From Apricaphanius iberus (lineage: Eukaryota > Chordata > Actinopteri > Cyprinodontiformes > Aphaniidae), in NCBI GenBank assembly GCA_028564705.1, contig JAPXFQ010002095.1, positions 868,001 through 932,000 on the forward strand: a DNA stretch of 64,000 nucleotides, in the 5' to 3' direction. Made by a program: the position numbers and the translations under genes. Below are positions 37,973 through 64,000 of this stretch, piece by piece. Below the pieces are notes generated by a model. That model worked only from the letters and a program-made list of their open reading frames with translations, searched no databases and had not been told where the DNA came from. Each line of letters starts with the position of its first letter. Positions within the stretch are counted from its first letter, which is position 1.

Positions 37973-38499
37973 GGGCCCGTTTGTAAAGTAAAGTCAAAAA
38001 GTTAACTGCTATATTTGTTGTTATTTAGCCTGTCAGAAAAAAAAGGTTAGTTTTTCATTATCATATTTTCTCCTGGTCATTTATATATTTATACATTTCA
38101 AACCAATTGTTTATTTAGCGAGCTAAATATTTACTTTAGAGCTAAATAGTTATTTTAGAGACTAAATAAAGAGTTTTGTGAATTAAATATTTAGTTTGTA
38201 AGCTAAACATTTCATATGTGAACTAACTATTTAGCACTAAACTACATTTTTATTTTGATAACTACATATTTGGTAAGATATAAACATCTAGTTTAGAACT
38301 AAATATTTAGCTTCAAACTAAATATATATATATTTTTTAGCAAACTAAAGATTTCAGTATAAGTTTACAAATTCAATATTTAAGTAGAAAAAAATATATA
38401 GTTACTTTTAAAGCCAAAAAAATTCTTGTACATTGTCTATTTAAATTGGAGTTAAATATTTAGTTTACAAATTAAATATTGAGTTTGTGAAATAAATAT
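37973..38499. repeat. foldback CTAAATATTTAG repeat, copy D
   Basis: It starts GGGGCCCGTTTGTAAAGTAA and carries GTTATTTAGCCTGTCAG, then many runs such as GAGCTAAATAGTTATTTTAG. The right end is lost at a hAT-like MITE beginning at 38500. Confidence 0.65.
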
Positions 38500-39005
38500 T
38501 AGGGATGCAACAATAACACTTTTTCAAACCGATGAGATACTGATACTTGCTGACACGAGCACACATAGACATCAAAGGGGGCGTGAGCACCTGCCCTTTT
38601 TATTCCTGGAGAGAAAGTGCCCTTTTTTTCACTTGAGCCCCTGCCCCTCAAAATTTCTGTGCACGTCCCTGGATACTTGGATCTGAGTACTTGCTGATAT
38701 CTAGTATCAATACTGATACTTCTACCACACAAACAAAATGTAATGAACCGGAAGACGTTTTTTTTCTTCTCTGCTTGTTACAATAAATTATGGTGGATTA
38801 GATAAAAAAAAAAACTAAATATTAATAGAAATTTCTAGAAAATAAAAATTTCAAGTGGAAAAATAAATCTGGGAAAGTATTACAGAGGTTCCATATTTTA
38901 AGTATCGGTTCATGGTATCAGTTAACTAACTGATCCTGATACATGTACAGTAGAACGGTATCAGCCCCGATGCTTGATACAAGTATCAGTATCGGTTCAT
39001 TCCTA
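38500..39005. mobile_element. hAT-like MITE ('tagggatgcaac' family), interrupted
   Basis: It begins TAGGGATGCAACAATAAC and ends GTTCATTCCTA, with internal TATCGGTTCA/GATACTTGGATCTGA words. It abuts a foldback repeat on the left and is itself split by a 122-bp insertion at 38550-38671. The relative at 36090-36372 shares 'cttggatctgaatacttgc' and the right half. Confidence 0.6.
38542..38679. mobile_element. nested 122-bp MITE with perfect 8-bp target duplication
   Basis: The insert 38550-38671 is bounded by GATACTTG on both sides (38542-38549, 38672-38679). Its ends (CTGACACGAGC and the inverse of CAGGGACGTGC) are weakly inverted repeats, and its interior has CCCTTTTT and GAGCCCCTGCCCC words. 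It is younger than the host MITE at 38500-39005. Confidence 0.7.
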
Positions 39006-39009
39006 GACC

Positions 39010-39720
39010 TAATTTTTTTTGCTAACTGAAAAGCCATGGAAACGAGACAGTTCTCTGGTCAGATGTGACCATCCGTTTCCTTTCTTGGCATGTACCAAGT
39101 GTATATGTGTGGCAGAAAACAGACACCACACTTGATGCGAAAATACTTCTCCCACCTTGGTGAATTGTGGTGGTGGCAGCATCATGCTGTGGAGACGCTT
39201 TTCTTCAACAGGAATAGCAAAGCTGATTAGAGTTGATGGATGGATGGATGGAGTTAAATTTGGATAAATTCTGGAAGAAAATCTGTTAGATCCGAGGTCC
39301 AATAAAGCTATCCTTCAACATTTTTGGAGCATCTTTGCTCCAACACGCCTGAATCAAATGAACGGTTCATGCCCAGGCCTTCGCAAAAATAATTCAGCCT
39401 TTTGACTGAGGTTTGCTGGAGCAGAGATGCATCCAAATGTTGCAGGACAGAGGAACTGGAGGTTGCACAACAAGTTGGAGGTTAACCTGATGACGGGACC
39501 CTAAACGTGCAGCTAGAGATATCATGGGATGGTTTAGATCAAAGCAGATTCATGTTTTAGACTGGCCTAGTCAAAGTCCAGTGCTAAATCCAACAGAGAA
39601 TCTGTGGTGTTTCACTTTTGGGGTTCAAATTTTAATTTATGGAGGTGCAAGCAATTCAAAGATTAAAGATAGAGGTTTGACTCATCAGATATTTTCTAGA
39701 GTTAATAAAAAACCAGAATC
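39010..39720 (+). mobile_element. Tc1-like transposase remnant with nested MITE
   Basis: The plus strand has the Tc1 catalytic-domain DNA 'tggtggtggcagcatcatgc' (39167-39186), 'tagactggcctagtcaaagt' and the W-D motif region (ATGGGATGG near 39524), all with frame breaks. Between about 39310 and 39430 lies a segment (caggcc, cagccttttgac) typical of a fish MITE that splits the transposase. Confidence 0.65.
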
Positions 39721-41154
39721 CTGAAACGAAGGTGAAACGTTTTATTTGTTTGTGTAACCAGTTTAACACTGTTTCAGATGGTGGGGATTCTGTAAAACCC
39801 ACTATATTCCAGCATACTGCAAGCATTCTTCTCACACCACGCGTTCGGTTCGTCTCTCTCTCCCTCTCTCCGTCCAAACCAGGAGAGGTTAATGAGCCAG
39901 CACACATTCAGCTGCTGATTCAGAGCCACAAATCTTGTGTTAAACAAAGGCAAAGACAGACGCTGAGCAGGATGTCCGCTCACTGACACTAATATTAGCT
40001 GCATGGGTTCAGGTTTTTCATCAATGAGAGACATCTTTAATAAAGGAGATAATATGAGGATGTTGGAAAGGTAAAGAAATATGAAGGTACAAACTTTCTT
40101 GCAGTGCAACATTTTTTTTGTCTCTAAGAGAGACAATATCTTAATTTTGTCACAGAAAATTGAGCCTCTCCTGTCTGGAACACTGGGTATATTCTTTCGT
40201 TAACCTCTAACCTTTACATACAGTTGACCTACAGAAATGGTTCGGAAGCGAATGCAAATCCCACCCAGATCAGCCTGTGATCACCGCTGCTGTATTGCTC
40301 TAATTCATAGTGTAGAATTGTGCTTGTACTGTACTGCATTCTGATTGGGGGAAGCAAAGGGACACGGCTAAACGAGGAGAGGCTGCAATGCTGTTTCTCT
40401 CTGTGTAACACTGAGGAAAAGAATCGTTAGTGTGGCTCTTTTCTACCACGATGACAGACTGAAAACACTCAATGAGGACGATACAAGGTGTACGTAACAG
40501 TAACACGAAGAGTCTGTATTTTACTACCATTCCTTCCTTCTGTGGTCATTTAAACCTGTGCAATTCAAAAGGGAAAAACAGGTAAAAAACAAAAAGCCCC
40601 AAAACCTGATCTATTCTACTGCAGAAGGGGTGTAAAAAAATGAGCGTCTAATTAACAGACCGGAAGTGGTATAAAAGAGTCTTTGTGTATCTAATTTAAA
40701 AATGGTAAAATAATCCATAAATAAGCTTTGCGAGAAAACCCTGTGACAGAATAATAGCAGTAATCAACCATCACAAGCCGAAAACCTTTTCCTTCCATCA
40801 GTCTGCTAGAACAAGCGTAAGCAATGTGTCTACGAGCTACAGCATAAAAAAAACGTCCTATTTGGTTTAGTTTTTGGTTGTTATACTCACAAAATTCTAT
40901 ATGGTTTAATTAGGTAATGTTTTTTTTCTAAAAAGTTTCTAATCAAACTTCTTTTTGTTACATTTTTGATAAAAAAGAGAACAAAACCAACAATGTTGTG
41001 ATCACTGATCACTTCTTCTCCACAGCAGCAATGAAATCTTGTAAAAAAATATAAGACAAAAGAAAAATAAAAGCATTCAAGCAATAATAAATAGATAAAG
41101 TCAATAACTTATTAATTAATAACAGTGCAAACTAATAGAAAGATTCCAGTTCAG

Positions 41155-41555
41155 CATCGCTGGCGTTTCTTCCTCCGTCCAGTCGTCCGTTTACTGGTTC
41201 CACTGCAGGGAGTCACATCCAGAGGACCGGAGCTTGTCCTGGCATCTCTTCTACGACCCAAGTAGCCGGAGGGCCCGCCAGGTCGAGCTTGGGGAGGGGG
41301 CCGAGTCCAGAAAGGGGTAGACCGCTGGGCCGAGGGAAGAGAAGACCCCCTCACCTCATCCAGGGTGTCTCTGCCCCTGCTTGGCTCCTACCAGACCAAG
41401 GTCGGGGGTCTGGGCCGGGGGGGGTGCGAGGGGGTTAGGTGCCGGGAGGGTGGGTCTGGTGGGCCAGGCAGCTACGTGGGTCGCAGGGGGAGAGAAGGCT
41501 GCGACTGCTGGACAGTACTGCTTGGTATTCCTGGAGGTCCTCCAGAAATTTACGA
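41155..41555 (-). other. GC-rich island with exon-like acceptor, origin unknown
   Basis: About 400 bp of strongly GC-rich DNA in AT-rich surroundings. On the minus strand it follows a polypyrimidine tract and CAG (acceptor at about 41556-41558). One frame then reads RKFLEDLQEYQAVLSSSRSL and stops after 39 codons. Another frame further on ends PCSGTSKRTTGRRKKRQRC. If bicd1 exon 8 spliced here in phase 0 it would end at once (Ser-stop). The Arg/Lys-rich end resembles the N-terminal region of some fish LINE ORFs, so a retroelement fragment is an alternative. Confidence 0.35.
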
Positions 41556-41690
41556 CTGAAAAAAAAACAAAAAACAGATTGTGAAAACAGAAAGGGAGAC
41601 AGGAAAATAATGCTGAAAGAATAAAAGGAATGCAACATATTTTAAAAATGCCTGGGGTTTACTCAAGTAAAAATAAAGAGTTTAGCTTTC

Positions 41691-42274
41691 CTGTAAAGCA
41701 GAGATGTCCAAACGTTTTGCTACAAGGCCCAAAATCATCAAGTTGAAAGTGCCCATGGGCCACAAAAAGATTTTTTTAAACAAAAATGTATTTTTCTTTT
41801 TTTACCTGCCGAAAAACAAATGAAACAGGAACTATTTCAATGAAACACATAAAGTGGGAAAAGGGAGTTTAAGGGCTTTTAAGGTTTGTCTTCTTTAAAT
41901 AAATAGTTTTCAAACATTTCAGAAAAGCTAAAAAAATCTGTTTTTTTCTCAGCAGAAAGAAAGGGTTTGGCTCACTCTTTCTTTGAAAAAATGTTATTTT
42001 TTAGCTATGTTTGGTTATCTCTATGTCTGCTCTTGCGTTAGTGGTTTACACAATAAAAAAAGTAAAAAAAATACGATTATTAAATTTTTTTTTGGCATGG
42101 ATCATTTTCTAATCCTTTTGATTTGTCAACGAAAATGATTCCCTTATAAAAGAACTTTTCCATCTGCATCAATCATTTGTGTTGTGGTGCCAATTGCAGA
42201 AAGTACAAATGTTAAATGTGGCCAAGGGCCGTGAATGGCCCTCAGCCCGCACTTTGAACATCCCTGCTTTAAAG
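41691..42274. mobile_element. hAT-like MITE (568 bp) with 8-bp target duplication
   Basis: Element 41699-42266 begins CAGAGATGTCCAAACG and ends with the inverse of CAGGGATGTTCAAAGTG. Flanks CTGTAAAG and CTTTAAAG match at 7 of 8 positions. Subterminal GGCC words (aaggcccaaa, ggccgtgaatggccctc) are typical of this fish hAT group. No coding capacity. Confidence 0.75.
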
Positions 42275-42597
42275 AGTTAGTCTGTTTGTAGAGCATAAAG
42301 TTGTTGACAGCAGCTGGCTTTGCTGAGCACAAGGAGGGGAGAAAGAAAAATCATTGAGTGGTTGAGCTCCATCTGCAGATTATTCACAAAAATTTGGACA
42401 AAATGCACATGAGAATAAAGCCAAAGCTAGATTACAGGTACAGAACCTCAGAGCAGCATTCAGCCCCGATCAACATAGAAGGGAAGGATTCAAGGTTTCC
42501 TAAATATTCTGCTCATGAAAATGTCACATATATTCAGTCCCCTTAACAATGGAGTCCAGCTGGGCGTAATTTAGTTCAATAAACATGACTGTTCTCT

Positions 42598-42740
42598 GTG
42601 GAATACAGGATGCAGCAAGGAGGCCCGTGGCTACTCTGGAGGAGCTGCAGAGATTCACAGCTCAGCTGGGGGACAGCCATTAGTCGTTTCCTCCACAGGT
42701 CAGGCTTTTCTAGAATAATGGCCATTGTTTTTCACGATTT
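42598..42740 (+). mobile_element. Tc1-like 5' transposase remnant
   Basis: The plus strand contains DNA for ATLEELQRFTAQLG followed by SRFLHRSGF-like residues, the paired DNA-binding domain of Tc1 transposases, with frameshifts. It is a short fragment without visible terminal repeats. Confidence 0.5.
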
Positions 42741-43074
42741 ACGAAGGAAAATACGCAAAAGAAGGATAACGACACTGAAAGCTACCACTGCTCATCAATC
42801 ACCCTTAACACACCAGCTAGAACTGTAATCAAAAGGTGGATCTGCAAAGTACAGACTCTGAGAAGCTAAATGCAAGTTCACTACACACTTTTCAGATTTT
42901 TATTTGCCATAAATTTGGAAAATAATGCTTTAGTTCATTTCTATTTCATAAACCACAGACAGCAAAACATTCAAGCGGTTTGAATAAGACTTAGCAGTGA
43001 GATGTTTTTGTGAAACAGTTGAAGGAAGTCACTCTAGACAATTAGTCAGATACTCTGCTAATGGCAGCTTTATA

Positions 43075-43756
43075 TGGGGTACTTGTTATAAAGTTAGACA
43101 GTCAAAAATTAACAGCAATACTCTGAAAAGGAACTACAGGCAAATATTTGCGTCCGCGTTCTTTGTTCATTTATAAACGTCACAGTTTCAAACTTATTTT
43201 GAAGCTAGAATTTAGCTAACATGCTAAACTGGCTAGGTATGTATTTTTTTTGATGAAATATTCTCTCAGAGTAAAATATTTAACTGATGTACTAATTTAC
43301 TTCCATATAAGCGGATGTAAACCATCTGTAAATCCTTTGCTAAACATCTGCATTGTTTTTTAAATTGCTCATCCTACATTTTAAGCTGAAATGTTGAAAA
43401 AAAAAAGAAATTTAGAGGTGATAGTCAGTCTGACCAGTAGTTTATTTAGAGGTTCACCCAGCTTTTATTGTGGTAGTTCACTTCCACTTATCACACTGAC
43501 TAGTATTAGTTAAATATTTTGCTCTGAACTAAATGCTTACCTTGAAGGTAAATATTTAACTAGCTAGTTTAGCTTGCTAACTAAATTTTTGGCGTACAAG
43601 CTAAATATGTGGCTTGTAAACGAAACATTTATTTGAAACTGTGACATTTATGACTTCATAAAAAGGGAACCACCATTTTTTAATCTAATGACAGTGTGAA
43701 TCACCCAAATCATTGCTGTTCATTTTTGAATGTGTAAGTTTACAAATGGCTCCCAA
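43075..43756. repeat. foldback CTAAATATTTAG repeat, copy E (inverted orientation)
   Basis: Terminal AGACAGTCAAAAATTAACAG at left and AAATCATTGCTGTTCATTTT at right. The centre is the reverse complement of that in copy B (CATCCTACATTTTAAGCTGA), so this copy lies in the opposite orientation. Confidence 0.68.
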
Positions 43757-46700
43757 TAGCTTGATGTTTACTGGACAGAGAAACGAGAGCCGTGCTAAAT
43801 GTCCTCGTCTAAGAACCACCAAAGACAATAAAAGCCGTCCAATCAAGACAAGTTTGGGCGATAACGGCTCGATTTTAAAGCACAGCTGGAAAGAAAGACA
43901 AGAGTAGAAAATATTAAAAGGCACATGTCCAAGATCTCTGCTTAGATAAAGACACACATTTTCCTTCATTAGGTTGGATGAATCGTAATTTTAACATAAC
44001 TAATCATTAAATTTAGATTGTTCAAGTCAGAGCTCAATGTGTGTGGAAAAAGAAGCACCTAAAGAGCACTGCCATGCAAAATGATACATGCAAAGTGAGA
44101 AAATCTTTAACCCTACTATGACAGGTGGGTCATTTTAGTAAGTGTGAATATAGAGAACATGCAGAACCAGTTATCTAGATGTGCTGCTTGGAGAGATGTG
44201 GAAAAGCCAGCGGGTTCTCTAGCTTGTTACCTGCGGGCTAGAGAGGTTCTCCCTCGCCTTAGTTGTGGGGAGAATGTCGGTACTGAGGCAGAAGGCTGCT
44301 GACAATCTACAAAAAACTGATAAATTAGACAGATATACAGAGTGGTGACACTTGAGTTTAGAGAACAGGATGGTAACAGCAAAACAGGAGGATGAGTCCA
44401 TACAAGAGGGCCTGAACACTAGAGGTGTTGTTCACAAAAGCCCTGGACTGATTTAAATTGATTAACAGTTATTATACAACAAAATAAACAGTTATTATAC
44501 AACAAAATAAACAGTTATTACACAACAGCTGCATGTCAGATGCTTGAACAAGGTAAATAAAAGCATCAGCATTAACTACTCTCCTCACAGTTATAGAAAC
44601 ATCTGATAATCTGCTGCTTTGAAATAAAACAAAGTAGACATAATCCAATACTGCCATCTAGTGGTATGAATTTGTAAATCTGGAACTAATGTTTGCAGTA
44701 CAATGATGGTGCATTGTAACCCCGTATAGATCTGGGGACCTATAAATATGTGTTTATTACAAGTGACATCATTTAATTTCAGGAAAGTACTGACATGATT
44801 GACAATTATCCCAGATGTTAGTTCCAAAATCACGAGGAGGTGCTGCGAGTCACACAGCATAAACTGATTCTACAGCCTTTTTAAAGTGCAAAATAGGGGA
44901 GAACACACTTTAAACTGGAAATACTGAGATGTGGAAATGTACTGCTGAATATATTCACAACGTAAGGACTTTTTCATACTATGTCCCATTACAATCTATA
45001 ATGTTCCCAGCTGTGAAATGAAAGGGAATCGAGAAAAGGTTTATTTAGAACATGAAAATCTGAAAAGCATGTCATGAGTTAGATGCTTTGTATTATTAAT
45101 TTCTTTTAAACTCAATTTATCACTTATGCCAAGCAGGTCATGTTTTCGCCATGGGTTGTCTGTTTGGTAGCAACAAAACTCAAACAATTAAAGATGGATT
45201 CTTATACATTTTCAGGAAATTTATACAACAGGACCAGAAACAAGCGATTAGAATTTGGGGGTTAGCTGGATCACTGTCTGGTCGCCTGTGTTGGCTGACA
45301 ACCAGCCCTCATACTGAGCACGCATGTAGCAACGCTGGGGAGGAAAAACTCGCTTTTAACGTAGGGTTACCAACCGTCCTCTTTAAAAACACTCAGGCGT
45401 CCTTTTTATAGATTTATATAAATGTCCGGTTTTTCATTGTATATTTACTGGTGCAATGCATTAGATAGCACACGTTTTCTCTCATGTGACATCCTTCCCG
45501 AACCGCTTCCGCCTGGGCTGCTCCGATCCACTCATAGACGGATCAGACATCGGGCTGTAATGCACTTTGACGTGCTGCACCATCGCTTTGCTACTGTTTA
45601 AAAGATGTCAAGACGGAACAGTCAGAAGGCTATAATACGCTGCTGTGCGTCTCTCCTTGTGGCTGCATACAATATGGTAAAACGCAAATGTAGCTTTATG
45701 GACGAACATAACCAAAAAAGCTTGTGCAAAGATGGCATGGCAAAGATCCAGTAGGTCACATGGACACAAAAACTATAATAATGCTGTTCAACGTGAGAGT
45801 TCATCTGTTAAGAGCGCACCTGGCCGCTGCGGCTGGTTAGACGCACTCCAAAGAGTCCAACGTGTGCCAAACACTGCCGTCTGCTGCTGCTTTCTTCCTC
45901 ACTGACTTTCCTCCAACAGTTCACGGTTTGAGAAACGGTTCATTCAGAGACTCTTTTCAACTTCTGATGGCCTCAATGGAAGAAATGTGTCTTTGTTTTA
46001 AAATAGGCTGAAGTGGCGCTTAATTGTGGTCTCCAGTGCAGCAGGCGGAGCACGGATTTCACAGAACATTTAAACCCTCATAAGAGGACGTGTTTCTGGG
46101 CAAAAATCTAAAACCTCATATCAATAACCTCTGCAGTAATCCCACGATTTGATTTGATTTATGGGTGCGCATTACGGAGCAGCAACTGTAGCAGATATTT
46201 TTATTTAAAGTGCGATCCAATAATTTAATTCTGTAGATGCATTTCTCTGTTCAGCTGGTTTTGACTGTATATAATTAAAAAAGAAAAAAAAAAAAAGAAA
46301 TACCATTGGACAGACGATTGCTGGAGATAGACACCAGAAAAACGCCTGCATTTTGTTTTTCAGAGGTGAGTGACTTCACCATGACTGACGCTCGTTTCCT
46401 GTATAGCGACTGTAAACACGGTGGCGTGCGCCCTCATCCTCACAGGTCTGTGTGATGTAAGGTGGAAGCTCTAATCTTATTGGCTGAAAACGTCGGCGGT
46501 CAGTGTGAAATGCATAGGAGTCTATGGGAGGAAGGCGGGACTTAGGAAGAATAACAAATGTTGTGGAGTGCTAGCCTTTTATCCTAGTTGTACGCAACTA
46601 TCATTTTAAGTTTTATAAAACTTTGATACATAAATAAATCCTCCGGACTGCAGCTTTAATTGAATTACGAGGACAAAGATGAAAAGTAAAGATGCTTTTT

Positions 46701-47213
46701 ACATAATAATAGTTGCTTTCTCAGAATATTATATACATTATAATTTTGTCCATTGTGAATTATAAAGTGAACTACTATTGATACTGGTACATTTTCTTTT
46801 TGGAAGAGTAATTATTTCTATTATTAATTCATTTCCAGCGATTTTAGAGTATTTTTTTAACTTTTGATAGCCTGTCTAAAGTCTGTCATTCTAACCACAT
46901 GGTTAATGCATGCTTTAAATATGTTAATCTCAGAAGTCTTGGCCCAGCCCTGAAAGTATTTGAGGACCTGGCCAAGTGTCTTCTTTTTTGGAAATCAAAA
47001 TATGATCACCATAATTTAACAGGAAGAAACCTTCAGCAGAACCAGAACCAGAACCTGGATCAGTACAAGCAGCCATCTGCTGGGTTCCAGAAAACATAGC
47101 AGAGACACATAATTTCTCTAGGTTTGTGGATTTAATCTAGGAAAAAATTAAAACTTTCAGAGGGTATGAATAGTTTTATAAAAAATGATTTCTTCAAAAA
47201 ACTTAGGTAAGGG
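43757..47213. other. no gene recognised; repeat-derived patches
   Basis: Contains the 23-bp minisatellite. A segment at 45120-45420 resembles common fish MITEs: ccatgggttgtctgtttg, then the terminus-like agggttaccaaccgtcctct. The rest is anonymous. Confidence 0.45.
44463..44527. repeat. 23-bp minisatellite, about 2.7 copies
   Basis: ACAGTTATTATACAACAAAA plus TAA repeats starting at 44465, 44488 and 44511. The third copy has one substitution (TACAC). Confidence 0.8.
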
Positions 47214-48156
47214 TTAAAAGGAAAGTTTTTTTTGTTTGTTGCTGGTTTTTTTTTTTTACAACCTGGACCTTATTTTCTGCAAATATTACAATTATTTCCT
47301 CACCCAGACAAGAGCCACTTGAGGTCCTAGAGGAGAAGTTTATATCCAGTCTGATCAGCGTATATCCATTAAATGGGAGTCAATCAGGGCAGGAGACTTG
47401 CTGCCTGTAATAAGTCATTATATGCCCCATAACTCCTTCATTCAACCATATTTTGTTACGAATTGTTAGCGATATTCCCCTGTGAGATCAGAAGGTCTGG
47501 GAGCTGCTAAAGTATTAGCTTCTGGGGGTTTTACAGGGTTTTAACGCAACCAATTACCATTTGTACTAATCTGGGATTTCAATGACGTTTCAGCCGTCCT
47601 CCATTACAGCTGTAGTCTTTGTAGGCTGCAGAAAGGAAGCCTGTAGAAGCTGAACTCAGTCCTATTGGTCATTCGGTTGGTGCAATTTGAAAACATGCAA
47701 ACGTGAACCATGTTGATGTCTGCAGTAGTTCTGTCTAACCGACTGCCGTAGAGCACAGAGAGAAAGTCCTGCTCAGACTATAGCTGGGATGGAGCACAGC
47801 AGTGATGTCATTGTAATCACGTGTTAGTGCAGTTGGATTATAGCTTCTAAATCCCCCTGGAACCGTACTAATAATCACTTCCAAGATGTTCTGAACTTCA
47901 AATGGAGTAGTGCTAATGTTTAATAATAAACATGGTTAAATGAAAGAGTTTTGGGGTAGATAATGCCTTGTTACAGTCGGGAAATCTCCTGCCCTGATTG
48001 ACTCCCATTATATGGATACACGCTAATAGTGACTGGATATATAACTTCTTTTAAAGGACTCCAAGTGGCTCCAAACTTATCTGAGTGAGTAAGTTAACCT
48101 AATTTTTTCTAAAAAAAAGGTCCAGGTTTGCAAAAAAACAAAAAAACCTCCTTTAA
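47214..48156. mobile_element. TTAA-flanked foldback element (935 bp) with about 300-bp inverted repeats
   Basis: Element 47218-48152 with TTAA on both sides. Its arms match in inverse orientation over about 300 bp, sharing ACCTGGACCTT, GAGCCACTTG, ATCCA.TAAATGGGAGTC and AATCAGGGCAGGAGA. About 350 bp of unrelated sequence lies between the arms. It has no ORF and ends about 115 bp from the bicd1 read-through stop. Related copies are at 28668-28992 and about 50100-50340. Confidence 0.7.
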
Positions 48157-48270
48157 TGGTGCCCAGAACTGTTGGGACGATACTCTGAGGATGGAGCTCT
48201 ATTCTCGGCACCATGGGAATAAATCTGTGGAGCTTTTACAGTCATAAATGAGATGATCGTCTGGTAGAAA

Positions 48271-48312
48271 TCAGAGTAAACCATCTTGCTGCAGGGCGTC
48301 TACATGACTTAC
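48271..48312 (-). CDS. bicd1: possible read-through C-terminus of bicd1
   Basis: If the GTAAGT after exon 8 is not used, translation continues in frame for 13 codons ([13 protein letters not shown]) and stops at 48271-48273. From memory, a human BICD2 isoform also ends with a tail beginning VSH, which looks like intron read-through at the same place, so an alternative 3' end here is plausible. No AATAAA was noticed on the minus strand in the next 100 bases. The alternative is simple intron sequence. Confidence 0.3.
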   Translation of the reverse strand, partial: VSHVDALQQDGLL

Positions 48313-62680
<14,368 letters not shown>

Positions 62681-64000
62681 CTGGAGAGGTCGACAAGGCA
62701 GAGAGGGAGCAGTGAGAAAGAGAGGCAGCTACACGTCATTCACACTCGGCCTTCAGGTGAGACTGCTACTCGCTTGTGAAGGGGCTGTCGGCCACATCAG
62801 CTACCTGTTGGACCTTCTAAAGGGGCTGATGTTTCACTGATCAATAGACACTGTGTTCCCATTCTCCTGACACAGGTTTTCACATCACTCGAAGCTGACT
62901 TGTCGTGATGAAGGCGCCGAGGCTTGATTGACGAAATCAAAGCAGGCATCAACAGAATAAATGGAACCAAAAGCTCAGAGAAACGCGGCACCATCCTCCA
63001 GAGAAGGTTTTCCTGAACGTCAACAGAATTTCATAACAGGAAATGGATTTTTCCCGCTGCTGTAGTGGTTTGATAGCCACTCTGGGCCGCCCTTCACGTT
63101 CTCAGCCCATCAGCAGAACCGGGGCCGATGGTGCCGCCGGCCTCTGTTAGACCTCGTCCATCAATGCCGCTTTGGCTGGATTATTTTATGATATTATATT
63201 TCAAATGAACACGAGAAACTGCAAACAATTCAACATCAGATATAATAAATGGCTTTAGGGTGAAGCTCCTGATTAATCAGGCAGCCTAGATAATAACCAG
63301 AACCAGATGATTGGGACTGAATATATGAAGCAGATTAAAACTAAATCCCTCCCAGTGATAAACAACCTCTTCTCTCCACAATCTGAATCATTTATGAGAT
63401 ACAAGGATCCATCATTTCCCATTAGATACAAGTGCAGCATCCACAATGCAGCCGTTTTCTGTTTCCTTTTTGTTCAGGCAGAAGAAACTGAATTAATAAC
63501 TTTGGAGAAGATTTTTCTCTCGTTCAGTGAATGTTTAGTCACTAATACGATACTAAATGATTGATCCATTACGCTGTAATGACACTAAAAATAAAGACAC
63601 GAGTAGATTTGCCCTCTGAAAGATCTAAACGTCATTTTAAATGTGCTGAGCTGCTGAAATGCAGGAACCTTGCATCATCGGATGGAACAATAGATTCAAC
63701 CAACACTGTTTGGTTTCCTTTCGGTCATTGACCCCCCAGGAGACAGATGCCAACCCCCGTGTGACCCTGCGAGAAGAACCCAGCATGCAAAGTGGATGGA
63801 TTTTAGTGATGTGTTGGTTTTTCGTGTATTTAAGCTCACTTCATGCTCTCAGACAGGTTCTACTTTGACAGTCTCGCAGTTTGACAGGTCAAGAATGACC
63901 AGTTGAGGACAGAGGAACAGAAATCAGCTTTCGAAGACTGCTACAAGCGTTCACTCACATTGTCTGTATCTGATATTAGAATTTAATGGTCAATATGCGA
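62681..64000. other. bicd1 intron 1 (partial), no other gene seen
   Basis: Sequence upstream of bicd1 exon 2 on the minus strand, continuing past the window edge. No exon 1 homology (MAAEEV or AAEYGL-like residues) is visible. Short open frames here lack splice signals or recognisable homology. Confidence 0.7.

Noticed and set aside
44463..44527. CRISPR-like short repeat
   Set aside because: Head-to-tail 23-bp minisatellite without spacers, in a vertebrate genome.
1..48000. fgd4 catalytic exons (DH, PH, FYVE) expected downstream of bicd1 by human synteny
   Set aside because: No DH or FYVE signature (for example TELLLTER-type or RRHHCR-type residues) was found on the minus strand, so the gene is not annotated as present.

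Overview
This is a eukaryotic, almost certainly teleost fish, nuclear segment. It is AT-rich and intron-dominated. It is loaded with fish-type repeats: Tc1/mariner remnants, hAT MITEs with 8-bp target duplications, TTAA-flanked elements, LINE/SINE 3' tails, a solo LTR and ATGG arrays. It carries one clearly recognisable gene. No bacterial or organellar features, rRNA or genuine tRNA genes were seen. A percomorph fits the repeat families best, but the species cannot be named from the sequence.

The right quarter (48.3-62.7 kb) is bicd1 (Bicaudal-D homolog 1, a dynein-dynactin cargo adaptor) on the minus strand. Seven consecutive coding exons with consensus GT-AG borders and matching phases give about 787 codons, from just after the CC1 box to the conserved C-terminal Rab6-binding coiled coil. 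The first coding exon lies beyond position 64000. The true 3' end is unresolved: either a short read-through of the intron after the last conserved exon, or a further exon downstream on the minus strand. The introns hold most of the repeats, including a solo LTR with perfect 5-bp target duplication, a 0.8-kb ATGG-type VNTR and several hAT elements.

The left three quarters (1-48.3 kb) have no long conserved coding sequence. On the minus strand there are isolated exon-like blocks with good splice signals at about 37.4, 30.0, 9.9 and 2.9 kb. The first sits at a GC-rich, CpG-containing promoter-like block. In human, FGD4 lies directly downstream of BICD1 in the same orientation, so these may be 5' exons of an fgd4-like gene. 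That is inference only, because no DH, PH or FYVE coding exon is present.

The most distinctive non-genic feature is a dispersed foldback repeat of about 0.3-0.8 kb, present in seven copies. Its interior is made of degenerate CTAAATATTTAG palindromes, and its terminal inverted repeats contain AGTTACAGTCAAAAATTAAC. A second group of elements is flanked by TTAA and looks Kolobok-like.
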